From Muricomes intestini (lineage in GTDB: Bacteria > Bacillota > Clostridia > Lachnospirales > Lachnospiraceae), in the NCBI RefSeq assembly GCF_004346165.1, contig NZ_SLZZ01000017.1, positions 1 to 64,000 of the forward strand: a stretch of DNA of 64,000 nucleotides, read 5' to 3'. This document shows positions 34,408 to 43,639 of this stretch, piece by piece; position 1 is the stretch's first letter, and each line of letters starts with the position of its first letter. Under the pieces are notes generated by a model, which saw only the letters and a program-made list of their open reading frames with translations, was not told the origin of the DNA and did no database searches. The translations under genes were made by a program, and so were the position numbers.

Positions 34408-36969
34408 TTAATTCTCTTCGATTCTTTCTTTTTTCCAGTGATGAAACCCGGGGGCAGCCAATTCTTTACCGCCCCAAGGCAATTTAACTTCGGCTTCGGT
34501 TCCACAGGGTACTTCTGCATATATATGTATTTCTCCATAGCGCCGTATCCATCGGACACTCACGTCACCGTAAGGCGTTACAACGACTGCACTAGCCGAT
34601 AAAAGTCCATCTGGCAAATATGGATGGATTGAAAATCTCTTCCATCCGGCATCCAGCGGTTTGATTCCAGCTAGATAACCATAATACCAGTACACGACAG
34701 CTCCATACATCGGGTGATTGTGGGAGTTCATCGTTGGATTCTGCTTCAGCTCGAACCGTTCCCATACCGTAGTAGCTTCATTCTGAATCATGAAACCGAT
34801 GGATGGATATACTTCCCTAATGGCCAGTTTCCAGGCATCTTCCAGATATCCGAAACGTGTCAGCACCTCCATCATATACCGTGTACATAAGTTCCCAGTG
34901 GTAAACATATAGTTCTTTTCAACCAGGTCAAAGTGCAAGTAATCAGCTGCCTTTTGGACTCCACTTTCCGGCAATATATCAAGCCATAAAGCAAAGGATT
35001 GGCAGCCTTGAGAGCCGGTCGATACCCGGCCGCTGTTTTCGTCCCACCATTTTTCAAGAAAAGCCGTCTGAATTTCTTTGGCTTTTGCCCTCTGCAGTTC
35101 TGCCTCCTTATCCAGACCAATTACGCTGGCCATCTTTGCCAGCAGACAGGCATTGTAATAGAAATATCCTGTCGACATAAATTCTCCCGGCGTAACTGCT
35201 GACACGGCAAATTCTTCGCTTTGACAAGCGTATGCTGGTGCTGCCCAATCACCGTAATAACTGTAATCAACAATATTTCCCTTCGTCTGCCGCGCAAGGA
35301 ACTCGTTCCATGCACTAAAGCCAGGATAAGCTTCACGTAGAATATCGATATTACCAGTATGCAGGTATGCTTCCCAACCAGCAATCAAATAACTTGAGCA
35401 GACTGGATCAGCGGGCCGTGCGCCAAACGCAAATGGCGCTGTGCAGGTAATTTCACCTTCACTTCCCTGGACGTCCATACAATCCCTGACAATTTTTGGA
35501 AACAGACGGCCAACATCAAAATTATATGGTATTGCCTCAAACCGGACTGTCGCGTCATTCATCCATCCCATTCGTTCATCGCGTTGCGGACAATCGGTTA
35601 AAAGACTGTGAATATTTGCTTTCTCCGTCTGAATGGCATTTTTGTAAATTTGATTGACAAGTGTATTCCCACATGTAAAATTACTATTAGTCGCAACATC
35701 GGTATAAAGGCTCACAGCAGTAATATCTTCTTTCAATAACGCTTCCGGATAGCCCTTTACTTCGGCATACCGAAACCCATGATAAGTGAATTCCGGCTGC
35801 CAGTACTCCGGGTCTCTTCCCCCGCCGGCAGCTACGTAAGTGTCAATACTAGCGGCGTTTCTAAGCTGCTGCAGGAATAGCCTGCCATCCTCATCCAAAA
35901 ATTCCATATGTCTAATTTCAATCACTTGTCCGGCCGGAATATCACGAGGAATACGGATCCGGCAGATACCGGCAATGTTCTGTCCAAAATCGACGCCCCA
36001 CACTCCCTCTGCAACATGATTTATTACTCTAGGTGTATATATTTCCTGTTCACAGATATTTTCCAACGTCTGCGGCGTCATCTTCTCACAAGGCGCGGGT
36101 GCCAAAGCTGCCGGCACCGCCACGCTTATCTCTGTTTGAGCCCGGCACCAGTCTTCTATTTCGTGTGACGCCTCATATCGTTCGCCCATGAAGATATTGG
36201 ATGAAACAACACCACCATAAAAATACTGCCAGCTTCTATACGTACTTAGCCACCGCACTTCTCCATCGCTAAAGCGAATGCGCAGCAAAGCACTCATTTG
36301 TGTTTTTCCGGTAAACTCGGGTATCCTTCCCGTCAGTTGATAGCAAGCATTGTCAGGATTACGCCAGCCTCCGGCGACTCGTATTCCGACACGGTTTTGC
36401 CCCTTTTGTAAATTTTTTTCAATGCCGGGAATTACGCTGTAATAACACCGCTTATCAAACTCACAACAAGCCGGATTCATAGGCTCCGTAAAAACATCCA
36501 TTCCATTCAAGTATACCTTGTGATATCCAAGGCCACAGACGAAGATACAGGCTGATGCAACTTCCTTTTCACAGGCGAAATTTTTAAAAAAAGAAATGAC
36601 AGCATCTTCCTTGCGCTCTTGTTCACAAAGCCATTCTGCATCCCACTGATTGATTGCACCAGAACAAAACCTCTGTTGTACGGACTGACTTTCCCGGCCA
36701 TTTGTATCCCTTAGCGAAACAGTAACTGTATATATTTCGCCGCATGTTAATTGCGTCCCTGTATAACAGCAAGACTGCTCAGGTGAGCTAACCCAGCCGC
36801 TGTCCCATATTTCTTTCTCATCTAATCTTATAACTACTCTATATGCAGTCTGCATTTCGCCGTCTTGTGTTGCTACAGCCCACGAAAACAATGGTTGTTT
36901 TCCCTCGGTTATGCAGACATTTTCAGTTTTTGTTCTTCCGTGTTCAATTCTAATTGCATAAGGTTTCAT
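34408..36969 (-). CDS. Alpha-L-rhamnosidase (GH78)
   Basis: 853 residues. GH78 removes terminal alpha-L-rhamnose from plant glycosides, flavonoid rutinosides or rhamnogalacturonan fragments. N-terminal beta domains (residues 1-330) include WLCEQERKEDAVISFFKNF and CGLGYHKVYLNG. The (alpha/alpha)6 barrel has the family motif DCPQRDERMGWMNDA near residue 463, with the catalytic acid Glu of that motif region, and CTRYMMEVLTRFGYLEDAWKLA later. The C-terminal beta-sandwich begins near 760. There is no signal peptide, so substrate must be imported. It lies between the permease and the truncated oxidoreductase in a LacI-associated operon. Confidence 0.92.
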   Translation of the reverse strand: MKPYAIRIEHGRTKTENVCITEGKQPLFSWAVATQDGEMQTAYRVVIRLDEKEIWDSGWVSSPEQSCCYTGTQLTCGEIYTVTVSLRDTNGRESQSVQQRFCSGAINQWDAEWLCEQERKEDAVISFFKNFACEKEVASACIFVCGLGYHKVYLNGMDVFTEPMNPACCEFDKRCYYSVIPGIEKNLQKGQNRVGIRVAGGWRNPDNACYQLTGRIPEFTGKTQMSALLRIRFSDGEVRWLSTYRSWQYFYGGVVSSNIFMGERYEASHEIEDWCRAQTEISVAVPAALAPAPCEKMTPQTLENICEQEIYTPRVINHVAEGVWGVDFGQNIAGICRIRIPRDIPAGQVIEIRHMEFLDEDGRLFLQQLRNAASIDTYVAAGGGRDPEYWQPEFTYHGFRYAEVKGYPEALLKEDITAVSLYTDVATNSNFTCGNTLVNQIYKNAIQTEKANIHSLLTDCPQRDERMGWMNDATVRFEAIPYNFDVGRLFPKIVRDCMDVQGSEGEITCTAPFAFGARPADPVCSSYLIAGWEAYLHTGNIDILREAYPGFSAWNEFLARQTKGNIVDYSYYGDWAAPAYACQSEEFAVSAVTPGEFMSTGYFYYNACLLAKMASVIGLDKEAELQRAKAKEIQTAFLEKWWDENSGRVSTGSQGCQSFALWLDILPESGVQKAADYLHFDLVEKNYMFTTGNLCTRYMMEVLTRFGYLEDAWKLAIREVYPSIGFMIQNEATTVWERFELKQNPTMNSHNHPMYGAVVYWYYGYLAGIKPLDAGWKRFSIHPYLPDGLLSASAVVVTPYGDVSVRWIRRYGEIHIYAEVPCGTEAEVKLPWGGKELAAPGFHHWKKERIEEN

Positions 36970-37003
36970 AATCTTTACTATATCTCTCTTTCTGTATTAA
37001 ACT

Positions 37004-38005
37004 TTATCCTTTGACCGCCCCAAGCATAATACCCTTTACGAAATGCTTCTGAATGAAAGGATAAACAAGCATCAATGGTACTGTCGACACAACGATAACC
37101 GAATAACGAAGTGTCTGTGCAACTTTTAATTTTGCTGTGACAGCCGCCATGTCAACACTGCCAGACGTCATATCAATTTTTCCCATAATTAAAATATCAC
37201 GCAATACTGTCTGCAGCGGCATCAGTGATTTATCTTTTAAATAAATCAATGCACTAAAATAATCATTCCAATGCCCGACAGCGTAAAACAGTACCAGCAC
37301 CGCTATAGTTGGTTTAGCTAACGGGATAATAATCTTAGTCAACATCTGAAATGTATTCGCACCGTCAAGTTCCGCAGCCTCTTCCAGGCTTTTCGGAATA
37401 CCAGTCATGAAAAAACTCCGTAAAATCAACACATTGTACATCGAAACGGCACCTGGAATAATCATTGCCAACGGTGTATTATACAGACCTAAGGCTCTTA
37501 CCTGTAAAAACAGCGGCACCAATCCTCCGGAAAAATACATCGTGAATACGAAGATGATTGTGAAAAACTTTTGCGGCACGAAATCTTTGCGCGACAACGG
37601 ATATGCTGCACATATCGTCATTACAATATTCAATACGGTTCCGACAACAGTATAAAAAATCGAATTCGCATAGCCTCTGAGAATATCCTTGTATTCCAAA
37701 ATCATTTTATAACCGCCTAAATAAAAGCCTTTTGGCAATAACAATACTTTTCCAGAGGTGACCAAGTTCGGATCCGAAAAAGATGCTATCAGCACGAACC
37801 ACAGCGGCCAGGCAAAAATCACAAATATTATGACCATAAATATTTTATTGAAAATATGAAACCCTTTATCGGCACCGGAAAGTTTGCGTTTATGTTGAGG
37901 GATTCTATGCTTGCCAAATTGATCGTACACGCGGTTTATCGGCACCGGAAAGTTTGCGTTTATGTTGAGGTGCCCTCTTTGTTTTAATCGGCATATTTGC
38001 ACCAA
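37004..38005 (-). CDS. Carbohydrate ABC transporter permease (LplC type), N-terminus disrupted by a 70-bp duplication
   Basis: From about residue 45 onward a normal LplC/MalG-type permease: six helices and the EAA loop LEEAAELDGANTFQMLTKIIIP. The 5' end is disturbed. An ATG at 37994, 18 bp after the stop of the upstream permease remnant, starts MPIKTKRAPQHKRKLSGADK and then hits a stop after nine foreign codons. The same 36 bp (PQHKRKLSGADK) recurs 70 bp further on, now joined to the true continuation GFHIFNKIF. The insertion is not a multiple of three, so the native start no longer reads into the permease; only TTG (38005) or GTG (38002) would, with an altered N-terminus. Function is doubtful, also because the partner permease is deleted. 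Confidence 0.75.
   Translation of the reverse strand: MVQICRLKQRGHLNINANFPVPINRVYDQFGKHRIPQHKRKLSGADKGFHIFNKIFMVIIFVIFAWPLWFVLIASFSDPNLVTSGKVLLLPKGFYLGGYKMILEYKDILRGYANSIFYTVVGTVLNIVMTICAAYPLSRKDFVPQKFFTIIFVFTMYFSGGLVPLFLQVRALGLYNTPLAMIIPGAVSMYNVLILRSFFMTGIPKSLEEAAELDGANTFQMLTKIIIPLAKPTIAVLVLFYAVGHWNDYFSALIYLKDKSLMPLQTVLRDILIMGKIDMTSGSVDMAAVTAKLKVAQTLRYSVIVVSTVPLMLVYPFIQKHFVKGIMLGAVKG
37865..37970. repeat. 36-bp direct repeat with 34-bp spacer inside permease gene
   Basis: An identical 36-bp sequence occurs at 37865-37900 and 37935-37970, a period of 70 bp. Both copies encode PQHKRKLSGADK of the permease, in different frames relative to the rest of the gene. Recombination between the copies would delete 70 bp and restore the frame. 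Confidence 0.9.
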
Positions 38006-38014
38006 GCCCTTTCC

Positions 38015-38164
38015 CTACCATAAGCTATACCCTGCGGCTTTCTTACTAATACGATTGGCACTGACCAGCAATATCAGGCTAATTATAGAGTTGAACAGAC
38101 CTACCGCAGTTGAAAAGCCATAATCACTGTTAATCAAACCAACCTTATAAGTATATGTGATTAC
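38015..38164 (-). pseudogene. C-terminal remnant of LplB-type ABC permease
   Basis: About 49 codons read VITYTYKVGLINSDYGFSTA and then VGLFNSIISLILLVSANRISKKAAGYSLW before a TAG. This is the conserved C-terminal end of LplB-type sugar permeases, the usual partner immediately upstream of an LplC-type subunit. No start codon exists: an in-frame TAA lies two codons upstream of the first homologous residue, where leader-like sequence begins. About 270 N-terminal codons, and probably the binding-protein gene, have been deleted. Confidence 0.85.
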
Positions 38165-38222
38165 CTTCCTTTACCCTTCTTTTCACTAAAATTTTCAAGT
38201 TTCTAAGTCATCTAAGCAGTTT

Positions 38223-38238
38223 GGTTACTCGGATAACC
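38223..38238. promoter_or_regulatory. Palindromic operator candidate
   Basis: GGTTACTCGGATAACC, arms GGTTA/TAACC, about 87 bp downstream of the -10 box of the decayed GH78 operon. Plausible site for the LacI regulator at 32304. Confidence 0.4.
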
Positions 38239-38324
38239 TTTAACGTAAAAAAAAATGTCGTCTAGGCTTTCAAATTATTTTTTTATATGCATATATACCG
38301 GTTTTTGTTTCCTAAACTAAGTAT

Positions 38325-38353
38325 ATTATAGGTTTATTAGTTATATTTGGCAA
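38325..38353 (-). promoter_or_regulatory. Promoter of GH78/permease operon
   Basis: TTGCCA (38348-38353, minus strand), 17-bp spacer, TATAAT (38325-38330). It points at the permease remnant, LplC-type permease and GH78 genes, so the promoter survives although the first gene(s) are gone. Confidence 0.65.
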
Positions 38354-38370
38354 TCTGTAATATTCCACAA

Positions 38371-38387
38371 AGTTACCTGGGTAAACT
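38371..38387. promoter_or_regulatory. Palindromic operator candidate upstream of -35
   Basis: AGTTACCTGGGTAAACT, an imperfect palindrome just upstream of the -35 box. With the site at 38223 it could allow loop-type repression or catabolite control. Confidence 0.4.
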
Positions 38388-38519
38388 TGTTGCTATTAAC
38401 TAAAACCAATTTTTGTCTACTTATCTTGCTAATCCAGTTCATAATTCTCTCCCTGCAGCCGGTGCTGGATGAATTTAATGCTGATTATCCCAGCCAAGGC
38501 CTGGGCGGCCAAGTAAAAC

Positions 38520-38572
38520 AGCCAAGAAAGATAAGAAGCAGATACTCTCTGCCCTTTTATACTTTCTTGGCT
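38520..38572 (-). terminator. Terminator after YjfF-type permease gene
   Basis: Arms AGCCAAGAAAG (38520-38530) and CTTTCTTGGCT (38562-38572) with an inner GCAGA/TCTGC stem; TTTTACTTGG follows on the minus strand. It closes the YtfQRT-YjfF-like operon. Confidence 0.75.
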
Positions 38573-38589
38573 TGTGGGGCAATATACCA

Positions 38590-39609
38590 TTATTTTTTCT
38601 TCTTTACGCTTGCAAAGATTGACTGCAGTACAATAAAGAAACATAAGAGGGCAGACAATGTGATTCTTACCCACCAGCTTGACAATGTACCCTGGGTTGT
38701 AATCAGACTGGAAATTGTCCCCTTGATCAGAACTCCGAACAAGGTTCCAAAGGGAGTACCCACACCGCCGCTCAGCAGAGTTCCGCCGATAACGGCTGAG
38801 GAAATGGCATCCATCTCAAGTCCTTTTGCCTGTTCAACAAATCCGGCGGTACTATTGAGGCAGAACAAGAATCCTCCGAGACCGGCCAAAAAGCCATCCA
38901 GCAGATAGGCTTTCAGTTTTGTTTTCCTCACATTCAGCCCCATCATCATAGCGCTCTGCTCATTTCCTCCGATTGCATATACCGAACGGCCAAATTTTGT
39001 GTATTTCATAATAATGATAATAAGTACAAGCACAAGCAGTGCTATTACAACGGTAGGATAAATATAAGCCGGCAGGAAATTTCCCCGTTTACTGTAGGAT
39101 CCGACAGGCAGATATATCTTATAATTTGCCCATTTCAGGAAGGTCTCGTTTTTAATGGAAATCATATCTGTGCTCACAACGGATGTCATCCCTCTTCCAA
39201 AAAACAGGCCTGCCAGGGTTACAATAAATGGCTGGATATCCAGATAGGCTACCAATACTCCCTGCACAAGTCCAAACGCAAGGCCGATGGCCAGAGCAAT
39301 CACAACAGCCATGTAGGCACTGGTCCCGTGATTCTCCATCTGATTTGCCGCCACCATGCATACCAGAGCTGTCACGGAACCTACGGAAATATCAATTCCG
39401 GCTGTAATCATAACAATCGTCTGCCCCATTGCAATAACCAAAAGGCCTGCATTGGATACAAACAGATTCAGGAACATCTGAGGTTTTGCAAACCCCTTGG
39501 AGGCAAAGACAATCATGCCTGCTCCATACATCACTATAAACAGGAGGACCGTAATCATCAGCAGGTAAGTGCTGCCGTTTATTTTTCTTCTGTTGGTCAA
39601 TTTCTTCAT
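38590..39609 (-). CDS. yjfF: Sugar ABC transporter permease (YjfF-like)
   Basis: 339 residues, RbsC-family (CUT2) membrane subunit with about ten helices. GIDISVGSVTALV near residue 70 and LDGFLAGLGGFLFCLNSTAGF near 236 are family signatures. It overlaps the stop of the preceding permease by one base (TAATG). With the next three genes it forms an importer most like E. coli YtfQRT-YjfF, which takes up galactofuranose; the true ligand here is inferred only from that resemblance. Confidence 0.88.
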   Translation of the reverse strand: MKKLTNRRKINGSTYLLMITVLLFIVMYGAGMIVFASKGFAKPQMFLNLFVSNAGLLVIAMGQTIVMITAGIDISVGSVTALVCMVAANQMENHGTSAYMAVVIALAIGLAFGLVQGVLVAYLDIQPFIVTLAGLFFGRGMTSVVSTDMISIKNETFLKWANYKIYLPVGSYSKRGNFLPAYIYPTVVIALLVLVLIIIIMKYTKFGRSVYAIGGNEQSAMMMGLNVRKTKLKAYLLDGFLAGLGGFLFCLNSTAGFVEQAKGLEMDAISSAVIGGTLLSGGVGTPFGTLFGVLIKGTISSLITTQGTLSSWWVRITLSALLCFFIVLQSIFASVKKKK

Positions 39610-40676
39610 TATTGATTCCCCCCTTCCGCTGCTGTTTTTCTTGCCTTATGCCCGGATTTTAAAGAAGCCAGTGCCTTTTTGAATACAGGACTTTGCAATG
39701 TAACAATGATAACAACAACTATTGCTTTATATACCGGGAGCTGATCCGCGGACACGTTCATCGCATAAAGTGTGGTCGTCAGTGCCTGAATTGTATATGC
39801 TCCAATTACAGAGCCCATCAGACTGAACTTACCGCCGCCGAGAACATTGCCGCCCAGGGCCACGGCAAGGATAGCGTCCATTTCCAGGTTCAGTCCTATA
39901 TTGTTGGCATCTGCAGAATAGATACGGCTTGAGGCAATCAGGCCTGCTGCCCCTGCCAGTAAACCACAGATAACATAAGTCAGAAATTTTATCATTGTGG
40001 AGTTCAATCCTACCAGCCGGGAGGCTGTTGAATTAATTCCAACGCTTTCTATGTACAATCCCAGTGTTGTCTTTTTCAATATCAGATATACTATAAGAAT
40101 GACAAGCACTGCTGCAAAAATAGGTGTGGGAATCGGACATTTTCCGATATAACCTCCAAGTACTTTATAGCTGCCTACCCTCACATAGGTAATCTGTCCC
40201 TTTGTAATTAACTGTGCAATTCCCCGGCCTGCCGTAAAGAGAATGAGAGTTGCAACCATAGGCTGTATGTTTAGTTTTGCAACAAGAAACCCATTAAAAG
40301 CACCACACACCGCTGCACCCAGCAGGCCGACAATAATTGCCAGAACAAAGGAATTCTGAAATGCTGTGGCAGAAGCTGCACCACCGGAAAGTATCTGACA
40401 GCACAATGCTGCCGCAACCGTCATCACTGCACCCACACTAATGTCCTGTCCGCCGGATGCTGCCGTCACAAGGGTCATACCTACCGCAAGGACAACAAGC
40501 TCGGAAGCACGATTGACAACATCTATGATATACCCGTACAGTACCCCGTTATTTACAGAGATCTTAAAGAATCCCGGTGTAGTAATCACGTTGACCAAAA
40601 GTACAACCAGAAGACATACCAGAGGCATAAACAGGCGCATGCCCGCTATTTTTTTTACATTCCATTTCTTTTCCAT
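39609..40676 (-). CDS. ytfT: Sugar ABC transporter permease (YtfT-like)
   Basis: About 355 residues, CUT2 permease (GGQDISVGAVMTVAAALCCQ near residue 75, ILAVALGGNVLGGGKFSLMGS near 275). The start MEKKWNVKK is preferred because GGAGGTG lies nine bases upstream; a TTG seven codons earlier would fall inside that site. Starts 1 bp after the ATPase gene ends. Forms a heterodimeric channel with the YjfF-like subunit. Confidence 0.88.
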   Translation of the reverse strand: MEKKWNVKKIAGMRLFMPLVCLLVVLLVNVITTPGFFKISVNNGVLYGYIIDVVNRASELVVLAVGMTLVTAASGGQDISVGAVMTVAAALCCQILSGGAASATAFQNSFVLAIIVGLLGAAVCGAFNGFLVAKLNIQPMVATLILFTAGRGIAQLITKGQITYVRVGSYKVLGGYIGKCPIPTPIFAAVLVILIVYLILKKTTLGLYIESVGINSTASRLVGLNSTMIKFLTYVICGLLAGAAGLIASSRIYSADANNIGLNLEMDAILAVALGGNVLGGGKFSLMGSVIGAYTIQALTTTLYAMNVSADQLPVYKAIVVVIIVTLQSPVFKKALASLKSGHKARKTAAEGGNQ

Positions 40677-40677
40677 T

Positions 40678-42195
40678 TTATTCTTCACCTCCGGCAATTG
40701 CTTTCATAATTCCATCCTGAGACAATTCATTGCCTTCCAGTTCCCCTACCTTCCTGCCATCCCGGAGAATTGCCATCCTGGAACAGGTGCGCAGCATTTC
40801 TTCAATTTCCGAAGAAATAAATGTTACTGCCATACCCTGGTCAGCCAGATCCAGCACTAATTTCTGGATCTCCGTCTTTGTTCCAATATCAATTCCTCTG
40901 GTAGGTTCATCCAGTATCAGATATTCCGGATTCGTTAAAAGCCATCTGCCGATAATCACTTTCTGTTGATTTCCTCCTGATAGGCTTTTAACCGGAGTCT
41001 CACAGCTGGCAGTTTTAATCTGGAGAAGATCAATATATTTGTCTGCAGCCTCTTCCATTTCTTTCCGGCTCATGGGTTTAAAGATACCCCGTTTTGCCTG
41101 AAGCGCAAGAATAATATTTTCACGCACAGACAAATCCTGAATAATCCCATCTCTTTTTCTGTCCTCAGGAAGATAGGCCATTCCTCTCTTCATTGCATCC
41201 AGAGGGGTGTTGATCTTTGCCGGTTTCCCCTTAATCTCCACTGCTCCCGTGTCCGGCTTATCTGCACCATAGATGGCCCTCACAAGCTCTGAGCGGCCGG
41301 AGCCGAGCAGACCGGACAGCCCAATAACTTCTCCCCTGCGCACTTTCAGGTTAAAAGGTTTAATAGTTCCTTTTCTCCCCAGCTCTTTTGCCTCTACGAT
41401 AGTTTCAGCATTTTTATAATTCTTCTCACCGTGGGCGCTCTTTATATCTGCCAGGTCGTCAAAGTCTTTTCCCATCATCTTTGCGACAAGCATGATCCGG
41501 GGAAGTTCCTTCACCTCATATTCTCCTACCAGCTCCCCGTTTCGAAGCACTGTAATTCTATCGCAGACTGCATATACCTGCTCCAGAAAATGAGTTACAA
41601 ATATAATACCTACACCTTCATTTTTCAGCTTTCTCATAAGCACGAATAGCTTTTCTACCTCCTCGTCATCCAGAGATGATGTAGGTTCATCCAGTATCAG
41701 CACTTTACATTTCATGTCCACTGCGCGGGCAATAGCAATCATCTGCTGATTCGCAATGGAGCACTCTTCCAGGTTCTGGGTCTCAGGGACCTCTATGTTT
41801 AAACCCTGCAATATCTCTGCAGACTTTTTATTCATGGTTTTCCAATCTATCATACCTGCCTTTCTCGGTTCTCTGCCAATAAACAGATTCTCCGCTACGG
41901 TCAGGTTCGGGCATAAATTAATCTCCTGATAAACTGTACTTATGCCTATATTCTGGGCTTCCTGGGGTGAACGGTTTACAAAAGCACCTGCGGTTCCCTC
42001 CATGTGTATTTCGCCGGATTCAAAATCATACACCCCCGTCAGCACCTTAATCAATGTAGATTTTCCAGCACCGTTTTCCCCCATCAGTGCATGTATCTCT
42101 CCTTTTCTCAGTGTAAAATCTACATGCTGCAATGCTTTTACTCCGGGAAACGTTTTAGAGATATCTTTCATTGTCAATACAATATTATTTTCCAT
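40678..42195 (-). CDS. ytfR: Sugar ABC transporter ATP-binding protein (YtfR-like)
   Basis: 505 residues with two fused nucleotide-binding domains, as in RbsA/MglA/YtfR. Domain 1 has Walker A GENGAGKST near residue 38 and Walker B LILDEPTSSLDD near 160. Domain 2 has the degenerate P-loop GLLGSGRSE near 290, signature SLSGGNQQKV near 400 and LILDEPTRGIDIG near 425. Energises uptake through the two downstream permeases. Start ATG after GAGGTGA. Confidence 0.92.
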   Translation of the reverse strand: MENNIVLTMKDISKTFPGVKALQHVDFTLRKGEIHALMGENGAGKSTLIKVLTGVYDFESGEIHMEGTAGAFVNRSPQEAQNIGISTVYQEINLCPNLTVAENLFIGREPRKAGMIDWKTMNKKSAEILQGLNIEVPETQNLEECSIANQQMIAIARAVDMKCKVLILDEPTSSLDDEEVEKLFVLMRKLKNEGVGIIFVTHFLEQVYAVCDRITVLRNGELVGEYEVKELPRIMLVAKMMGKDFDDLADIKSAHGEKNYKNAETIVEAKELGRKGTIKPFNLKVRRGEVIGLSGLLGSGRSELVRAIYGADKPDTGAVEIKGKPAKINTPLDAMKRGMAYLPEDRKRDGIIQDLSVRENIILALQAKRGIFKPMSRKEMEEAADKYIDLLQIKTASCETPVKSLSGGNQQKVIIGRWLLTNPEYLILDEPTRGIDIGTKTEIQKLVLDLADQGMAVTFISSEIEEMLRTCSRMAILRDGRKVGELEGNELSQDGIMKAIAGGEE

Positions 42196-42329
42196 TCGGG
42201 GCTCACCTCTTTCTTACTTCCTGTATTACATCCTCAAAGGGGTCAGCCCCCTTTTTACAAGTGCGTAAAAATAGCGTGGCAGCATATCAGGTATGTATGC
42301 CTCCTGTTGCCTGCCACGCCAGTCATTTT

Positions 42330-42377
42330 ATGATGTTGGGGGCAAAAGCTTTTTGCCCCCATGATACGTACGGATTA
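42330..42377. repeat. Hairpin repeat, short form, serving as terminator of binding-protein gene
   Basis: Starts ATGATGTTGGGGGCAAAAG and includes a perfect GGGGGCAAAA/TTTTGCCCCC stem (42338-42360), then ATGATACGTACGGATTA, the last part matching the inner sequence of the long elements. It abuts the stop codon of the binding-protein gene and probably attenuates transcription into the ATPase gene. Confidence 0.8.
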
Positions 42378-43472
42378 GTATGCACGTCCGTTGAGGATTT
42401 CCTGTGTAATCTGAGTCACCTCAAATTCTTCCTCATCGCCCAGACTGTTTACTGCTTTAACCTTGGCAACGTCATTGCCATGAGTAAATATTTCTTCCGC
42501 TACATAGTTCAGCTTTTCTACTTCTTCCCCTGCTTCCAATTTCTTAATCAGCTCTTCTGCGCGGGGGCCATGTAATGGATTACACTCAACATCACATGCA
42601 ATTTTGCCTGAGAGTGTGTCTGTAAGACCTGCATTCGTTGTGTCGAAAGAGATTACAGCAATTTCGCCGTTCTTAATATCGCCGCCTACAGTCTTGCCTG
42701 CTGCCTCAATTGCATCGATAGCGCCAAATGCTTCATTGTCATTTTCGCAGTAAACTACATTGATATTATCATATTGTTTCAGCATGGACTCCATAACTTC
42801 CTGTCCCTTCGCCTGTGTAAATTCACCAGTCTGCTGTGCCAGCAGATTCCAGCCGTATTTCTCCACACCTTCTTCAAGGCCTTTGGTTCGCCCGATCTGC
42901 GCTGTGGAGCCGATAGTTCCTTGTATATTAACAATGTTCAGCTCTTCCGGCTTAACTTCTTTCGCCTCCGCATATTGATTTAGCCAGTCAGCCGCTTTTC
43001 TTCCTTCCTGCAGGGAGTCTGTTCCAATCCATGTAGTATAAAGATCATCGTCTGACACATCAACCATACGGTCGACAATGATAACCGGGATATCCGCATC
43101 CTTTGCTTCCTGGAGTACTGTATCCCACCCTGTCTCTGTTACCGGAGCCAGCAGTATGTAATCCACTTCCTGCTGAATGAAGTTGCGGATTGCCGTGATC
43201 TGATTCTCCTGTTTCTGCTGCGCATCATCAAAAATCAGCTCATAACCATTTTCACTGCTGAAGGTATCCTTCATTGACTCAGAATTTGCAGTACGCCAGT
43301 CCGATTCCGCACCCACCTGTGAAAAACCTACTGTCAGTACATCGCTGCCGTTTTCACTATTTTTTGTGTCACCGGAAGCCGTACTCTTACTGTCTCCCTT
43401 TCCGCCGCATCCTGCCAGCAGAGCTGCCGTCATGGCCATACAAAGTGTTGCTGCCAAAGCTTTCCTTTTCAT
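42375..43472 (-). CDS. ytfQ: Sugar-binding lipoprotein (YtfQ-like)
   Basis: About 365 residues. Lipoprotein signal MKRKALAATLCMAMTAALLAGC with Cys near residue 22. The periplasmic-binding-protein fold (family 4) is strongly YtfQ-like: ESDWRTANSESMKDTF, DDAQQKQENQITAIRNFI, PVTETGWDTVLQEAKDADIP. YtfQ binds furanose forms of galactose in E. coli. The start was chosen for the GGAGG eight bases upstream and for the signal peptide. First gene of the importer operon, immediately downstream of the two-component system, which probably controls it. Confidence 0.9.
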   Translation of the reverse strand: MKRKALAATLCMAMTAALLAGCGGKGDSKSTASGDTKNSENGSDVLTVGFSQVGAESDWRTANSESMKDTFSSENGYELIFDDAQQKQENQITAIRNFIQQEVDYILLAPVTETGWDTVLQEAKDADIPVIIVDRMVDVSDDDLYTTWIGTDSLQEGRKAADWLNQYAEAKEVKPEELNIVNIQGTIGSTAQIGRTKGLEEGVEKYGWNLLAQQTGEFTQAKGQEVMESMLKQYDNINVVYCENDNEAFGAIDAIEAAGKTVGGDIKNGEIAVISFDTTNAGLTDTLSGKIACDVECNPLHGPRAEELIKKLEAGEEVEKLNYVAEEIFTHGNDVAKVKAVNSLGDEEEFEVTQITQEILNGRAY

Positions 43473-43639
43473 TCCATAATCCTCCTCGTATTTTTTTACT
43501 TTGCGATTCAATCATCTTATACATATATTAATGGATAACTGCCAGATAAGAAACAGACTATCATTTTAAGTTTTTACACTTTTTTATGGTTTTTCAGGCC
43601 CAGGTTTATGTGAAAGTGTTTTTTTATGAAAAGAGTTTA

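Noticed and set aside
37865-37970. 36-bp repeat, 34-bp spacer, 36-bp repeat looks like a minimal CRISPR array
   Set aside because: The repeat is the coding sequence PQHKRKLSGADK of the permease, only two copies exist, no cas genes or leader are near, and the period is better explained by a local duplication.
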